Shown here: one piece after another, positions 10,906 through 21,822 of the stretch
Layout of the letters: each line of letters begins with the position of its first letter
Position numbering within the stretch: the first letter of the stretch is position 1
Assembly (NCBI GenBank): GCA_032207245.1
Contig: CM063501.1
Location: forward strand, 85,794,065-85,858,064
Direction of reading: 5' to 3'
Length of the DNA stretch: 64,000 nucleotides
From: Pardosa pseudoannulata
Lineage: Eukaryota; Arthropoda; Arachnida; Araneae; Lycosidae
Program-made: the position numbers and the translations under genes
Notes under the pieces: model-generated
What the model was told of the DNA's origin: nothing
The model's input: only the letters and a program-made list of their open reading frames with translations
Databases searched by the model: none

Positions 10906-12290
10906 AGATTTAATTACTGTAACCAATTAAAGTAATTTATTTTATATTTGGATTGTAGAATAGCGGTTTAGCGTCATAGTATAATATTTATGTTTTAAAG
11001 TTTGACCTATTGATGTTGTTCCTCGTATTTTAACTCCTTAGTTTTATTCAACTCCTCTTCTTAGCCCACTCTCCTGTTTCTAATCATGGATCTTGTTGGT
11101 GCTTCAACCACATTTGGCGAAATTGGCGTGCTTGCAGCGTGGCGTTTGAAATCTGGCGAGGGGATCGTAACTCAACAAATTGATACATAAACAAAAACAA
11201 CATTTTGAGGAAAAATTTTACAAAAATTGAATATTTAAAATCTAATTGAATTAACAAAGAAAACACAAAGGAAACACATAACATTCATACTAAATAGACT
11301 GAAACATTCACTTAATCACAAATTAAATAAACTGAGTGTGATTTTCATCACAAATTTGTGATTTAGTGTAAATTGTAAAATTAATTTAAAATACATAACT
11401 TACTTGACTTAATAGAAACTGTATTTTGAGTGGAGGTTGAAGAGGAGTTGTAAAATTGAAAATTTTTTTTCAAATCTCTTATTTTTCCAATCTACTTACA
11501 TTACTAGCAGTTAGCTTCACAAACAATTGTATTAATTACCGCCTCTTTTAATTAGCATTAGCATCACATGTTGCTATTTATTTCAGATAAGGATTGTACG
11601 GTACCAAGATGTGTTTATTCTATAGATTACATTATTCAGAAACAATCCTGTAATATACGTGCGTTGGCAGCTATGTCTTTCCAGTTGACCAGCACGCCTC
11701 GTTTCTGTACCTGCTAGCTAATTTTTACTGGAGCAGGTATTGTAGGTTCGCTAATATACCGTCTTGCCGTTAATTAAATGACTGCAGCGATTAAATGCTG
11801 CACTATACATTTATTATTTGCTATTTATGAACATATGAAAATTATACATTCCTATATGAAAATTGATATCTAACTGAACCAAGACCGTAGGTATACTGAA
11901 GAGTTGGAGCATAGGAAGGGAGCAGTAAGTAGAATGTCAGGACCAGTAGTAAAGCGTTAAGTCAAGTTGAATGAAGGTAGACAGAAAAGACTTTGACTTG
12001 GGTTCCAGCCATTTAATTTTTATTACTCTAAATTGCAAATAATATAGTCCACTTCTGCCCTGATCCTATAGTGGTTATTGGAGACTTACTTTGCTGCGTT
12101 GTTTTTAAAAATATTACGACGATTAATGTGCAGATGGAAAAGATAACTACAGGAACGTCGCAGTATCGAGACCAAAAGGTCGGCTCCATCGGAAAAGGTG
12201 GCAGGACCAAAAACGTCCGCAAAGTTCTTTAAAAAAAAACTCTCTTTGTCTCGCAAAATTATCAAAAACCTCTAGGCTGCTCTCACGTTA
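10906..12290. other. Gene-free intronic stretch
   Basis: It contains only short chance frames. A 64-codon minus-strand frame at 12028-12222 resembles nothing I know. Confidence 0.45.
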
Positions 12291-12719
12291 AAAGCGCCGA
12301 AACACAGCCAGCAAGAGGGTTGCCAGGCGCCAAGAAAACCCCCCGCTCTGTAGGAGAAGTAGGGTTCTCACGGCTCTGACCAATGAAACGTCGAGACACG
12401 AAGCGCGGAAACCCAATCGCAGTGAGAAGCAACTCCGGTGGTGAAAATTCGTCAAAAACGATGCGGAGCAGGGCTTGGCAACACACCACAACGCGGCACC
12501 TTTCAAAGGAGCGGTTGTTATCTCAAACCGAAACTTATGTCTACAGAAACTGTCAGAATATGAGCCGATGTGCGCAAATTATGGTCGAAAGGTTTAAGGG
12601 CTTCGGATGCAGGTGGCCAGAATTGGACGCTCGGTCCGAAACTGAATCCCAGATCGTGAGCTGCTCTGGTTGTAAAGACAGGCTGCAATCGTGAGAAAAT
12701 AGCTAGAGCAAGGGGCAAT
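12291..12719. other. GC- and CpG-richer block, unclassified
   Basis: About 430 bp is clearly richer in G+C and CpG than its surroundings. It contains 'gaccaatgaaacgtcg', a CCAAT-like motif on the plus strand. Overlapping frames on both strands cancel out as coding evidence. It could be a retroelement LTR or another repeat; its ends were not identified. Confidence 0.35.
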
Positions 12720-12904
12720 GTGGCCGAAAGATGGCCGAATGGTTAGGGTGCTGGCCTTCGGAACCGGAGATTGTGGATTCGAATCCAACTATGGCATGGA
12801 TGTTCGTAGCCGTTCGGAATCGGCTTTAAGCAGTAGGTCCTGGTCTCATTAGCCCTCGTGTTGCAAAAAAAGTAGACCGTAGCACTCCAAAACCAAACCA
12901 AAAC
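12720..12904 (+). repeat. tRNA-derived SINE (family 1), full length with TSD
   Basis: It has the head 'gatggccgaatggttaggg', the B box 'ggattcgaatcc', the family body and the tail 'gtagaccgtagcactcc', then a CCAAA-rich end. It is bounded by an exact 11-bp duplication 'caaggggcaat' (12709-12719 and 12905-12915). The perfect duplication and close match to other copies suggest a relatively young insertion. Confidence 0.92.
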
Positions 12905-12915
12905 CAAGGGGCAAT

Positions 12916-13900
12916 AGGCGAAAAAAAAGGCGCAAAATGTAGGCTAAAATGTATATATCCCACAAGGGAAATATGTAATGAAGGGACATGAAAAATCTTC
13001 ATTACAGTAGACAAGGGTGGGATTTAAGGGGTCCGGTCCCCCTCCAAAATTCTAAAAAGACCGTTTCGGGGAAGAAAATAGACCATGTGTGGGGTTGTGT
13101 CATCTAATTGTGTATAGACTAGAGTGTTTAGTGACGTTGAATTAAACAGAAGGTGCAAATTGTATTCATCCAGTAAGAGCACATTGATAGCACTTTCAGC
13201 AACGTATCACAATATTGATGCACAATCGAAAGCAATTCAGAAAATTTTTTGCAAACTTTCAAGACGAACATATTTTATAACATACAGATACAAAATTTGG
13301 ACATGTTCATTTTCTTTCAAAATTATTATTTTTGTTGGCTATACTTCTGTTTTAAAAAATAGAGTTGAATACTTTTTATAGTTTTCAATGTTAATTTTAC
13401 TATTAAATTGATTGTGTAATTACTTTATTACTCATTGTAGACTTTAATCTGTTCATTATATCATTTTTTTAATCATTTTGATATTTTACAACACCATTGT
13501 ATTGTGATACTCATTAGGGGTGTACATACATAAGAAAACCTGTAGTTTTACTGAAGTTTCCTTCACAAAAAACAATGTCTTTCCTCTTAGTACCCCTCCG
13601 AATATAATTTCTGACTATGGTGTCGAGAGTTCGAGATTAATTTGGCTGTTTTTAATTTTCCGAAATTGGCAACGTGAAAAGAAATGAAGTTGAAAACAAA
13701 ATGAAGTGGAGGTTGTCTCCGACGATGTCGAATACGATTATTTTTGAAGAGCAAAAGCCTTTAGAATCGAAATTGACCCCACCTTCTGGTTTAAGACTTC
13801 GAAATATATATGTATGTGTGTGTACGTCATGTGAATAAACTCTACAAAAAAGTTATCTTAAAGACCATTTCATTTGGAGAATAGAACATATGGTGCTGAA
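12916..13900. other. Gene-free intronic stretch
   Basis: A small GC-rich palindromic motif 'ggggtccggtcccc' occurs near 13030; otherwise the DNA is AT-rich. No exon was recognised. Confidence 0.45.
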
Positions 13901-13933
13901 CTGAACCGTCCCGAGAACAACAAATAGTTAGTG

Positions 13934-13969
13934 GCAAAGCCTCCTAGACAGTTCTCAAGGAGGCTTTGC
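13934..13969. other. 12-bp perfect stem-loop
   Basis: 'gcaaagcctcct' (13934-13945) and 'aggaggctttgc' (13958-13969) are exact reverse complements with a 12-nt loop. It lies at the left edge of a GC-richer 350-bp block. Confidence 0.8.
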
Positions 13970-14285
13970 TAGTGGCCTGCACAAGTCAGCTCTCTTCAAT
14001 TGTCTTCCTCCTTTCCAAGCAGACATCCCCTGCTCTGCTGCTTGACAGGACGGGGGTGGAATCCTCCCCCTCTTGGTCAAGGTTTTTCCTCCATGGGAAG
14101 ATTCTTCTTCTCTCCAGTTGGCGAGATCGGGGCTGCCATCCTTCTCCCTCCTATGGAAATTTCACCTCCTTGTGGTAAGGTTTTTTCTACCCTCGTTGTG
14201 TCCGTTTTCGGCCGATCCTTAGCGCCTTAAAAAAGTGCAGGTGTCCATCCCGCGAAGACACTCGTCTTGAGTCTAGTGTTACAAA
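13970..14285. other. GC-richer block, unclassified
   Basis: It is pyrimidine-rich and GC-rich relative to the intron, with 70 to 76 codon open frames in two phases and no recognisable protein. It could be part of a retroelement or LTR. I found no matching second copy in the window. Confidence 0.35.
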
Positions 14286-14373
14286 TCCTTTTCTTTTAAT
14301 GATCTTGGTGGGTACTGTTAATGAGACACATCATTAAACCTTAGTTTTTAACTTCTTTGATTTCATGTTCCTA

Positions 14374-14393
14374 TGTGTGTGTGTGTGTGTGTG
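14374..14393. repeat. (TG)n microsatellite
   Basis: About ten uninterrupted TG dinucleotides. Confidence 0.95.
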
Positions 14394-14644
14394 TAACACC
14401 GGTTTAAAACTTCTTTTCGCCGATCACATCAGAAAAGATCGTATATTTTTAAAATTTCTCAAAAAGGCAGTAAGTCTCGGTCTTATTAGCTTTTTTCTTC
14501 TTAAAATGAAGGTCTTCTGACTGTTTGGTGTTGGTTCGTTTTGCTGTGGTGAATATCAACCTACCATCAATCTTAGACTCAGCTACCATAAACCTACTTT
14601 CCTATGTGGTTGATAGATGTGTATTTATCAAGTTACTAAATTTC

Positions 14645-14697
14645 ATTTGATCTCGCGCAGCAAAACAGTAGGCCTTAGCGCTCCAAACCGAACAACC
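14645..14697 (+). repeat. Family-1 SINE tail fragment
   Basis: 'gcagcaaaacagtaggcctt' plus 'agcgctccaaaccgaac' is a diverged version of the family-1 3' end. The head is missing. Confidence 0.55.
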
Positions 14698-16365
14698 TGC
14701 CAAGCCTCCTAATGAAAACGATATCAGGATCTACAGAACAAGGCTGGAACTAGGACGTGGCAAATGCTTCCTTTGCCACGGGCAGATCAGTCATATGGGT
14801 GCCGCACTGCGAAATGCGTGTTAAAGGATCCCTGTGATAGAAATGGGAACTGAACGAGTACACTTCACCCCTTATAATAATAACGAAAGTTGGAAAATAA
14901 TTTCAGAAGTTCCATTACTCCAGTTAAAGGGTAGAGTTAAAAGATAAGAAGTTAAAATTTTTTTTAAGAGTATGTGTGGGGTTTTACATTTATGTATATC
15001 AGAATAGATTTCAACATTCCTAAAACTTGAAACGTCTATAAAAATTTTCAGAAGGTATTCCTCGCCTAAATTGAAGAATATATATCCAAATTTAGTAGCT
15101 CCGTTGAGAATCTTTCTATGCCACCTTGTAACGACAATTTCGTGAAGACGTTTCTTCAGCAAAGCAAAAAATAATTTTTAAAAAAATATCTACACTTATC
15201 GTTAATACAAGAAAGACTAGGGAATCTGCCTTTACTTTTCATCGAAAAAGAAACGAATAGAACAACGGTGAAGTCATCGCCTTATTAGCGGATGATAAAT
15301 CTAAGAAAATGTTGTAAATACCATTTCTTTCTCCTATGACACATAAAAATGTTAGCTTCTTAATCTGTGAGTCACTCAGAATTTATTATATAATGAAGAA
15401 ACATGTTTGTATATTTGATGGATGAGGCTCAAGCTAAATTTTATGCCAAGGACACCAAGGGACCTAGTTCTGGCTCTGTCACAGCTTCTGCACATTCTCT
15501 TGGGATACAGGAAGATGTTGAGAGAAATTGTTAGAGCTCGAACGCGACACCTTGAATTCTAGCTCCACACGGCAGGGATCGGCAGACCGCGACTCTTAAG
15601 CCACATACAGCTTTTAGCATGGGTGTGTGTGAATCCTCAGACTCCTGCCTCTAAGTATTCTACCAATTACGTATAAAATTGCATATAAAGAGCTCACTGA
15701 TACCATTATCTTGATGCATTAGCAATTTTGCTCTTCTCGATGTCGACCTCTTCACTAGGCCATATGAGTCGATAATTAAAAGAAATGAATAAATTAATTA
15801 GTTCTTGTTTCATACTTCCTTTCCTATATTTCCATTTACTATTATATCCTAATATTTCAGTTAGTTTTCATACTATCGCAAAGACTTCGGGATATAATCA
15901 TTATATAATTGAGGTTCACACACAAATCTTTTATACATGAGAAATCGGTAAAATTTATTTCGGTTAATATTTTTAAAAGAGAGACCAGCTCCTCTACAAG
16001 AAATTTAGTTATCCGAGATATGATATTTAAGAGACAATCTATGGATGAGCTTGTTAAATATCTTTTGTTGTTTCCGCTACGGGGGCACATTCTTTTCAGC
16101 ATTCGTCATTACCACACCTTATATATCTGTTAGCCATTGTTCCAATAAGTAACTGCATCCAACTTCATTATTTTCACAACTGATATTTATTCACCCCACA
16201 ACACACTAAAAACTCTTATACACATATATCTGCCTATCAACATGGCATCTGGAGTTCAAAACAGATGCTTTTCCCTCGGGTAAGGAAAGTCAAAGCTAAC
16301 AAAATCCCAGTTTGGGGATAAACAGCTAAAAGGCGTTGGAGTCGTAACAGTCATTATACTACTAT
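14698..16365. other. Gene-free intronic stretch
   Basis: A 96-codon minus-strand frame (14872-15162) and a weaker one (15857-16102) show no domain I can name and no splice-site context. No repeat family was recognised. Confidence 0.4.
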
Positions 16366-16650
16366 GGTGGAAGCACCATACAGGCGGATAGCATTACTTC
16401 TGAAGGACAACACAAACAAACTGGGTCCTCATAATTTAGAAGCAGGAACCAAGCAGAAGAGTATCAGACCTGGCTTGCCGCCTCAAAAGGTATCGTTTGA
16501 GAGTTTGGAGAACATTGCGACCACAAACTCATTTTACGTGCCCCATCAGCCATTAATAAATTCGTTGGATCTTTGAAAGGCTCGAGCCTCGAACTCCCAA
16601 ACCTGCGTTTACGAGATCGATGCCTTTTCCAACTGAGCTACCGCGGTTCA
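16366..16650 (-). repeat. Thr-tRNA-type SINE (family 2), copy B
   Basis: The minus strand reads 'ccgcggtagctcagttgg', then an anticodon-arm-like 'atctcgtaaac' with CGT in the anticodon position, then 'ggagttcgaggctcgag'. This is a recognisable tRNA-Thr-like head. The acceptor stem does not pair, and a ~200-bp body shared with copies A, C and D follows. It is a SINE, not a tRNA gene. Confidence 0.8.
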
Positions 16651-17002
16651 TCGTTAAATGTTAAAAAGCAATGTGAAAAATTAAAAATAAGGGAAAATCT
16701 AATTTATTTGTAAAAATGCTTCTTTCTCAAATAATATAAATAACATCAAAACAATGACTATATCTAAATGTATTGCTAAATTACATCATTTTACTTCGTT
16801 TTCATCTTTATTTTCTATATCTAATCATCCTACCATGACGCTTCACCTACTGGGAAAAAGTCTTATTTATACGTACTGAAAATTCATATAAATAATAGCT
16901 ATTTATAAATTATTTAAAATGACTGACATTTGTAATTAACGTTTCGCACAAAGATAAAAACAAATGTTGTGACATACAGACCTCGATCTTTACCTCTTGC
17001 AG

Positions 17003-17120
17003 ACTTTGCAAAAGACAACATTTTGGCAGCCATGGAAACGTATCACAACAGCACTTGCGTGCGCTTTGTTCCTAGGACCGAAGAAAAAGAATATTTGCAC
17101 ATATTCAAAGGATCTGAAGG
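17003..17120 (+). CDS. Astacin exon B: first helix and first conserved cysteine
   Basis: The acceptor 'cctcttgcag' and donor 'gtaagtgc' are strong. The exon completes a split Asn codon, encodes 38 residues and leaves two bases (gg). It contains 'ILAAMETYHNSTCVRFVPRT', the hallmark astacin segment: an amphipathic helix followed by TCVRF. The Cys at model residue 46 corresponds to astacin Cys42, which pairs with the C-terminal Cys. An Asn-Ser-Thr sequon overlaps it, a possible N-glycosylation site. It ends in Gly-Ser-Glu, just before the second Cys that opens the next exon. Confidence 0.95.
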
Positions 17121-17439
17121 GTAAGTGCAACTCTTTGAAGGGCAACCTCAAAAACTAAACTTAATTTTCAGTTTCGTTTAATTTTTGAAGCAATTATCTA
17201 AGTCTGTTTCTAACAGCTGTATTTGTTGCGAAAAGAACTGTTTCGCTTTAGATTACTGCACCTGCCCGTCTGACGCAAGCATTGAAATAAAACTAAAAGA
17301 ACGGAACCCTATCAGAATTTTTAACATCTGTATGCTATAAAATCGTGCGAAGGGTAAGTTAGAGTCGATATTCAGTTAATCCAATAACTCATTAGTGACC
17401 GAGTTTTTTATGTTGAATACATACTTATGAATATCTTAA

Positions 17440-18420
17440 ATCTTAGTTACTGTAGACTCCGGAATAAAGAAAATTATGAAATTTTTGCAACTTTTGAGTA
17501 TTATAATCTGTCTCATCAATGCTTTGCTGTCATTTTAAATACAGTAGGATGTCATTTACATATATAAAACTTAGTGATAAGAGATTTATTTAGTATATCA
17601 TGGAAAGTACTGTAAAAGAAAGTTTTATAATAAATACACTCATGTTCAAAAGTATCTTTACATCGATAAATTCACGAATTCCTCAGAAACTGTGAAATAT
17701 AGTTTTATGAAATTTTCTGAAATGATACATAACGTTATCACATATAAATACAAAGGTAAAAATTTAAGAGCAATTTATATGAAAACTAAAAAGGGTAAAA
17801 AACATTGACGAAAAGAGTTCAGAGAAAAAAAAACTCAGAAAAAAAATGAAGTCTTACCAATTTTATATGGAATGTGGTCTTTCTCGACACACAAATCACA
17901 ACATGTTTTCATGCTGTCAATAACGATGTTAACCACAAGTTGGGGACTTGTCCACGAGTTGGGCACTCTTCCAGAAGTGCCACTTTCAAAGCATTAACAT
18001 CTCTTGGACGAGGGTGGCTACGTAAAATTGCTCTTCCAAAGTAGTTCCAGCAATTTACTATCAGGTTAGGATAAGGAGACTTTGTTGGTTACAGTAATGG
18101 CTCACTGTCTTGACTTTCAAGGAATTCGTCAATGAGGTTTGCAATTTTGGTCATGAGTGTGGAATAAAACTATTTGTCATGGTTTCAGTCGATATATCTG
18201 CTAAAATGCATATTTCTCTTCGAGGCTCGAAAAGTTATAAAACGTCGATCCAAATAACAACATTAAAAAGATAGCAGGTACTCGAAAATGTGATGGATTT
18301 CTTATAGAACTGCAATTTACCTTCATCCAAAAGAAGGATATTTAAAAGTTTTTTCAAAGTACTTTTATATGTCCCTAAAAATGAAGGCAATGGGTTAAGG
18401 ACGAAATTGTTTCGACTGAA
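17440..18420 (+). repeat. Interspersed repeat R, copy 2 (longest)
   Basis: It shares blocks with 22780-22865 plus 23576-23880: 'ttttaaa(t)ac/catc' before 'aggatgtcatt', 'gatttattt(a/g)gtat', and further on 'gaaaagttataaaa', 'caggtactcgaaa' and 'ttcatccaaaag'. A Tc1-like transposase remnant lies inside this copy (17840-18130, minus). Confidence 0.55.
17840..18130 (-). pseudogene. Tc1-like transposase C-terminal remnant
   Basis: The minus-strand frame reads Ser-Pro-Tyr-Pro-Asn-Leu-Ile-Val then 'NCWNYFGRAILRSHPRPRD'. Next come a segment like the family's 'LEEALLEEW' helix and an in-frame stop before 'KHVVICV'. This is the layout of the Tc1 'SPDLNPIEHVWD...LGR' region that holds the last acid of the DDE triad. 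That Asp/Glu is replaced here and the frame is stopped, so it is dead. Confidence 0.6.
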
Positions 18421-18424
18421 AATA

Positions 18425-19312
18425 CAGTGGACTCCACTTAATGTGATCAGTTTGGAACACCGTGATTTAGATAACAATAACCGATATGCAAAATTAGATA
18501 AATTTACCCTCCCTTTAATTCACACGCACTAATTTCAAAATAAAATGAAAAAAACTCACCTTGTATTTATGTACTGTACATTACCCTTTAAAACATAAGA
18601 ATTGTATACATAATAAAACAATTGATTAATTGTTGACTGTCTACAGTTTTTTCTAAGAAGCTCATTGATGAATTGTTCGTAATTGTAATGTTTTTTAAAG
18701 TCATCGGAGCGGTGTTGTACTCCACGTTTCAATGCATTTCTCATTTCAGCACTTGTAGGAGGTGACTCAATATCAAGAGATTCTCCAGACTCATTAGTTC
18801 TATCAACCTGTCATAATGATTTAAAATTTCGGTCTTTTGTTTTAGTGTTAAATCATTTCGCTTTCTGGCTTCCATATAGAAAAGTTGCAAGTAAGCGAGC
18901 AAGGCATAAAATGGGAAAACGATCCTTCTCAGTTCCAATAAGAATGTGTTGCCTTCTGCTTATCTGACAACCATTGACCACCAGCAAAGTGTGTGTACTT
19001 CTGAAAAAGCTCAACGTGTAATTCACCACTCCTTTGTTCATTCCCCATTTCCCTAGGTGGAAGAGGAGAATTCTCGGAAATTCAAATACCAGCCAAGGGA
19101 AAGAAAAGAATGGGTTCCTACTGAATACATTGTGAATATTCCTTTGCCAGTTAAAATGAGGTTCGAAAACTGATAACATTAACCGATGTAAAGATCACAT
19201 AAAGCGATCATTTTAACATAGAAATGAATAGAGAAAATCGGGACCAAGTGATTTCGGTAACAATAAGGGATTGATAACATTAACCGCGATCACATTAAGC
19301 AAAGTCCACTTG
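18425..19312 (-). mobile_element. Tigger/pogo element B, complete ends with TA target sites
   Basis: Plus-strand ends are 'cagtggactccacttaatgt' at 18425 and 'acattaagcaaagtccacttg' shortened at 19312. Both are flanked by TA (18423-18424 and 19313-19314), as for pogo-like transposons. The 888-bp element is an internally deleted, inverted relative of element A (3700-5299) and keeps only a transposase N-terminus. Confidence 0.88.
18741..18875 (-). pseudogene. Tigger transposase N-terminal fragment
   Basis: The minus-strand frame has 'MEARKRNDLTLKQKTEILNH', the first helices of the CENP-B/pogo HTH. It then degrades to unrelated residues and stops. No catalytic domain is present. It is the same family as 4134-4304. 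Confidence 0.78.
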
Positions 19313-19379
19313 TAGTTAATCAATTAAAACTATCATGGAAATATGATATAAATTTCGCCCCAAATTAACCGATCTGCCG

Positions 19380-19640
19380 ATTATTTATCGATTCATATTT
19401 TACATCTAGGCTATTAGGGATTGCACAGAATAAAACAAATATGAAATTTAAACAACTTTGAATATCACAGCACGTTACTTTAGTGATTAGCTAAAGGTTT
19501 AAACATCACAGGATGTCATTTATGAAATTGGAAAAATTTCGTGAAGAAGGATTTATTTGCTATATGTAAAATAAGTACAGTAAAAGGAAGTTTTACAATA
19601 GATAAAGGGATTTGTCATGATTTGAGTCCACTGTATTATG
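19380..19640 (+). repeat. Interspersed repeat R, copy 3 (partial)
   Basis: It shares 'gtttaaacatcacaggatgt', 'ggatttatttgc' and 'gatttgagtccactg' with other R copies. A further weak copy may continue to about 19830. Confidence 0.55.
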
Positions 19641-19991
19641 TACATATGTATTTTATGACTATCATAAATCTAGCTTAGGAACTTCTAAGAAGAAAACAAG
19701 CATGAAATTCAAATGTTTTAAAAATTGCAGCACCTTGCTCATTAGTGGACAAATTGTAATTTTAAACATTGCATGTGATAACATCACAATGGTGTAATTC
19801 ACTGAAAATACTATTAAGCGGAGGTGTTTTAATAAATCCCACTGGAAACTCATCCATCTTCACTTGCACTGGCTAATCGGAATCATCTTTAAGCAGTAGA
19901 TCCGGTCTGATAACATTATGCTCTACAATCGTTGGTTATGTTTCAATTAACACCTCCACCTTCTTAGACTCGGAGCAAAACAGTACATTAA

Positions 19992-20242
19992 CACATTGTG
20001 TGCGGGTACATTTCTCAGCTGAATTGAACCGGGAGCCGTCGTTTTTCGCCTTCAGTTAAATCTCAATAGATCGAAAATTATTTAATTTTTTAACCAACTT
20101 TTCGTATTTTATATTGAAATATATTAAAAAATACATAAAGACTAAGAATGTTTAAAATAAAATAATAATAAATAAATTTCAATAACTTTGGCTAAAATTG
20201 TTTTGTATGTATACATTTTTTTTTTTTTTTTTTTTTTTTTTT
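19992..20242 (+). mobile_element. piggyBac family P2, truncated copy, with poly-T
   Basis: It begins right after TTAA (19988-19991) with 'cacattgtgtgcgggtacat'. It follows the P2 internal sequence ('ctcaatagatcgaaaattat', 'ccaacttttcgtattttat') in the same orientation as the fuller copy at 20751. It ends in a ~27-nt T run (20216-20242), with no right TIR. Confidence 0.75.
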
Positions 20243-20746
20243 ACAGTAAAACCTTGATCTATTGTTCTCACGCTTTGTATTGATCCACATTTTGATTTTC
20301 CTCATTGATCATTCGATTAATTTGGCGCCCGAATTTATTCCTTATGGAATCATCCCACATTCATTGATCCCTGAGAATTCGTTTTTCTAACTCTACTGTC
20401 GAAAAAGTTTGGATCCTTCACTTTTGTTTTCCCGTCAATATCGTTTTTATGGATTTTAGGAAAGTTTGGGAAATGAGCTTTTTGATTTAATAAGTGTGTT
20501 TCAATCTCGTGTGTACACAAGAAAGGCTTCTTGATCATCAGGCTAAAGAGTTGAATGGGAACGGCCTTTGATCCAATGTTTTCAAGCCTCCGTCAAAATT
20601 TTGACAGTGCTAGCTTACAAGTAAAAATAAAGACAATAGAACCGTCATTCTTTACAGCCAGGAAATCTAATGCACAAAACAGGTTTCAATTACAAAATGT
20701 TCAAAAAAGAATCAATCTAATTAAAATTTTAAAAAATATATTAAAG
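20243..20746. repeat. Possible Tigger-type terminal fragment
   Basis: 'acagtaaaaccttgatctat' resembles the start of pogo/Tigger-type elements that open with CAGTAAAACCT. No matching right end was found before the next element. The rest of the interval shows short chance frames only. Confidence 0.3.
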
Positions 20747-20750
20747 TTAA

Positions 20751-21618
20751 CACATTGTGTGCGGATCCATTTCGCAGCGGAATTGAACCGTAAATTTAGT
20801 TATTCAGTTAAATCTCAATAGATCGAAAATTATTTAATTTTTTAACCAACTTTTCGTATTTTATATTGAAATATATAAACAAATATATAAATAGAAATAT
20901 ATAAATAACAACCATAAGATTTTTGTAAACAAAAAATATATTTTTTAGTGGATAAATTTATAATAGTATCGTAAATATGAAAAATCAAATAGAAATAGTA
21001 GTATATAGTTTTAATTTTTTCGAATTATGTTATATATAAACATTTTTACATTATAAAAAAATGAAAAGAGCAATCATAAAACTAATAATGTTTTACAGTG
21101 TGGTAACGTTCAAAGCATTTTCCTCTATGAAGAGGTACACGGCAAAACTTGCATATGTAAGATGTTTCACTCCGCACTTTTTTCACAGCACACACACGAC
21201 ATTGTCTTTGCGGCTTTTTCTTCTTCCCAGTAGTAACAATTTTCTCTAAAATATGTTTCCGCATATCCAGTGATAATATTCCAGAAGGGTTATATTTAGG
21301 TGTCCTTTCTGTAGTAGATGTGGGCGGCCCGGATCTGGAATGTTAGTTTGGGGTAATTGAACAGTTACCCATCCAATGCGACATCATATAATTTTTTATA
21401 TTTAATTTTTTTCGTCTTTGTGGAATTGTATACGACGTCTAAATTTTTCCAGAATCTATGTAGTAGACAAGAACATTCGGCTTCGTTTTCCTGTATATAC
21501 CGTTATTTTTGTACCCACAAACAAACCATGTTGTTACACTAACCCGTACTAGTACGTGTTCCACGCTCAAGTATCAGTCGTCAGAAAACGTACTAGTACG
21601 TGTCCCCCATACAATGTG
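20751..21618 (-). mobile_element. piggyBac family P2 element, internally deleted, with TTAA sites
   Basis: It is bounded by TTAA (20747-20750 and 21619-21622). The TIRs are 'cacattgtgtgcg' on the left and 'catacaatgtg' on the right. The 868-bp element keeps the 3' coding end of its transposase on the minus strand (21082-21264). Its right subterminal region has two 12-bp palindromes 'cgtactagtacg' exactly 44 bp apart (21545 and 21589). Confidence 0.9.
21082..21264 (-). pseudogene. piggyBac transposase C-terminal cysteine-rich domain
   Basis: The 60-residue minus-strand frame has Cys-Arg-Val-Cys, then 'YICKFCRVPLHRGKCFERYH' and ends in His-Tyr. The CxxC...CxxC...LHxxxCFxxYH pattern is the zinc-binding C-terminal domain that piggyBac transposases use to bind their ends. 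The catalytic DDD domain has been deleted. It explains the mobility of the P2 MITEs if an intact relative exists elsewhere in the genome. Confidence 0.88.
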
Positions 21619-21822
21619 TTAAGCTTCATTTGCCACTGTTTTTCAACTGTTGTGATCATCTCATTTGTATAGAAAGATAATTTGATTCAAGCAGGGAATT
21701 AGTGTACTTCTCAGAGCTCTTGGTACCTTACTTTTTGAAACAACTATTTACTTTTACTGACTAGTATTTCAATTAAACCTAATGAAAAAATTAAAATAAT
21801 CATGTGTTCGGCTTCAAAACTA

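Noticed and set aside
14872..15162. 96-codon minus-strand frame as a gene or transposase end
   Set aside because: It has a faint resemblance to a mariner C-terminus (Arg-Trp-His...), but no terminal repeats, no catalytic residues and no repeated copy to support it.
16589..16650. Possible tRNA-Thr gene on the minus strand
   Set aside because: The A box, B box and anticodon arm are recognisable, but the acceptor stem does not pair. The sequence continues into a repeated SINE body found at three other places.
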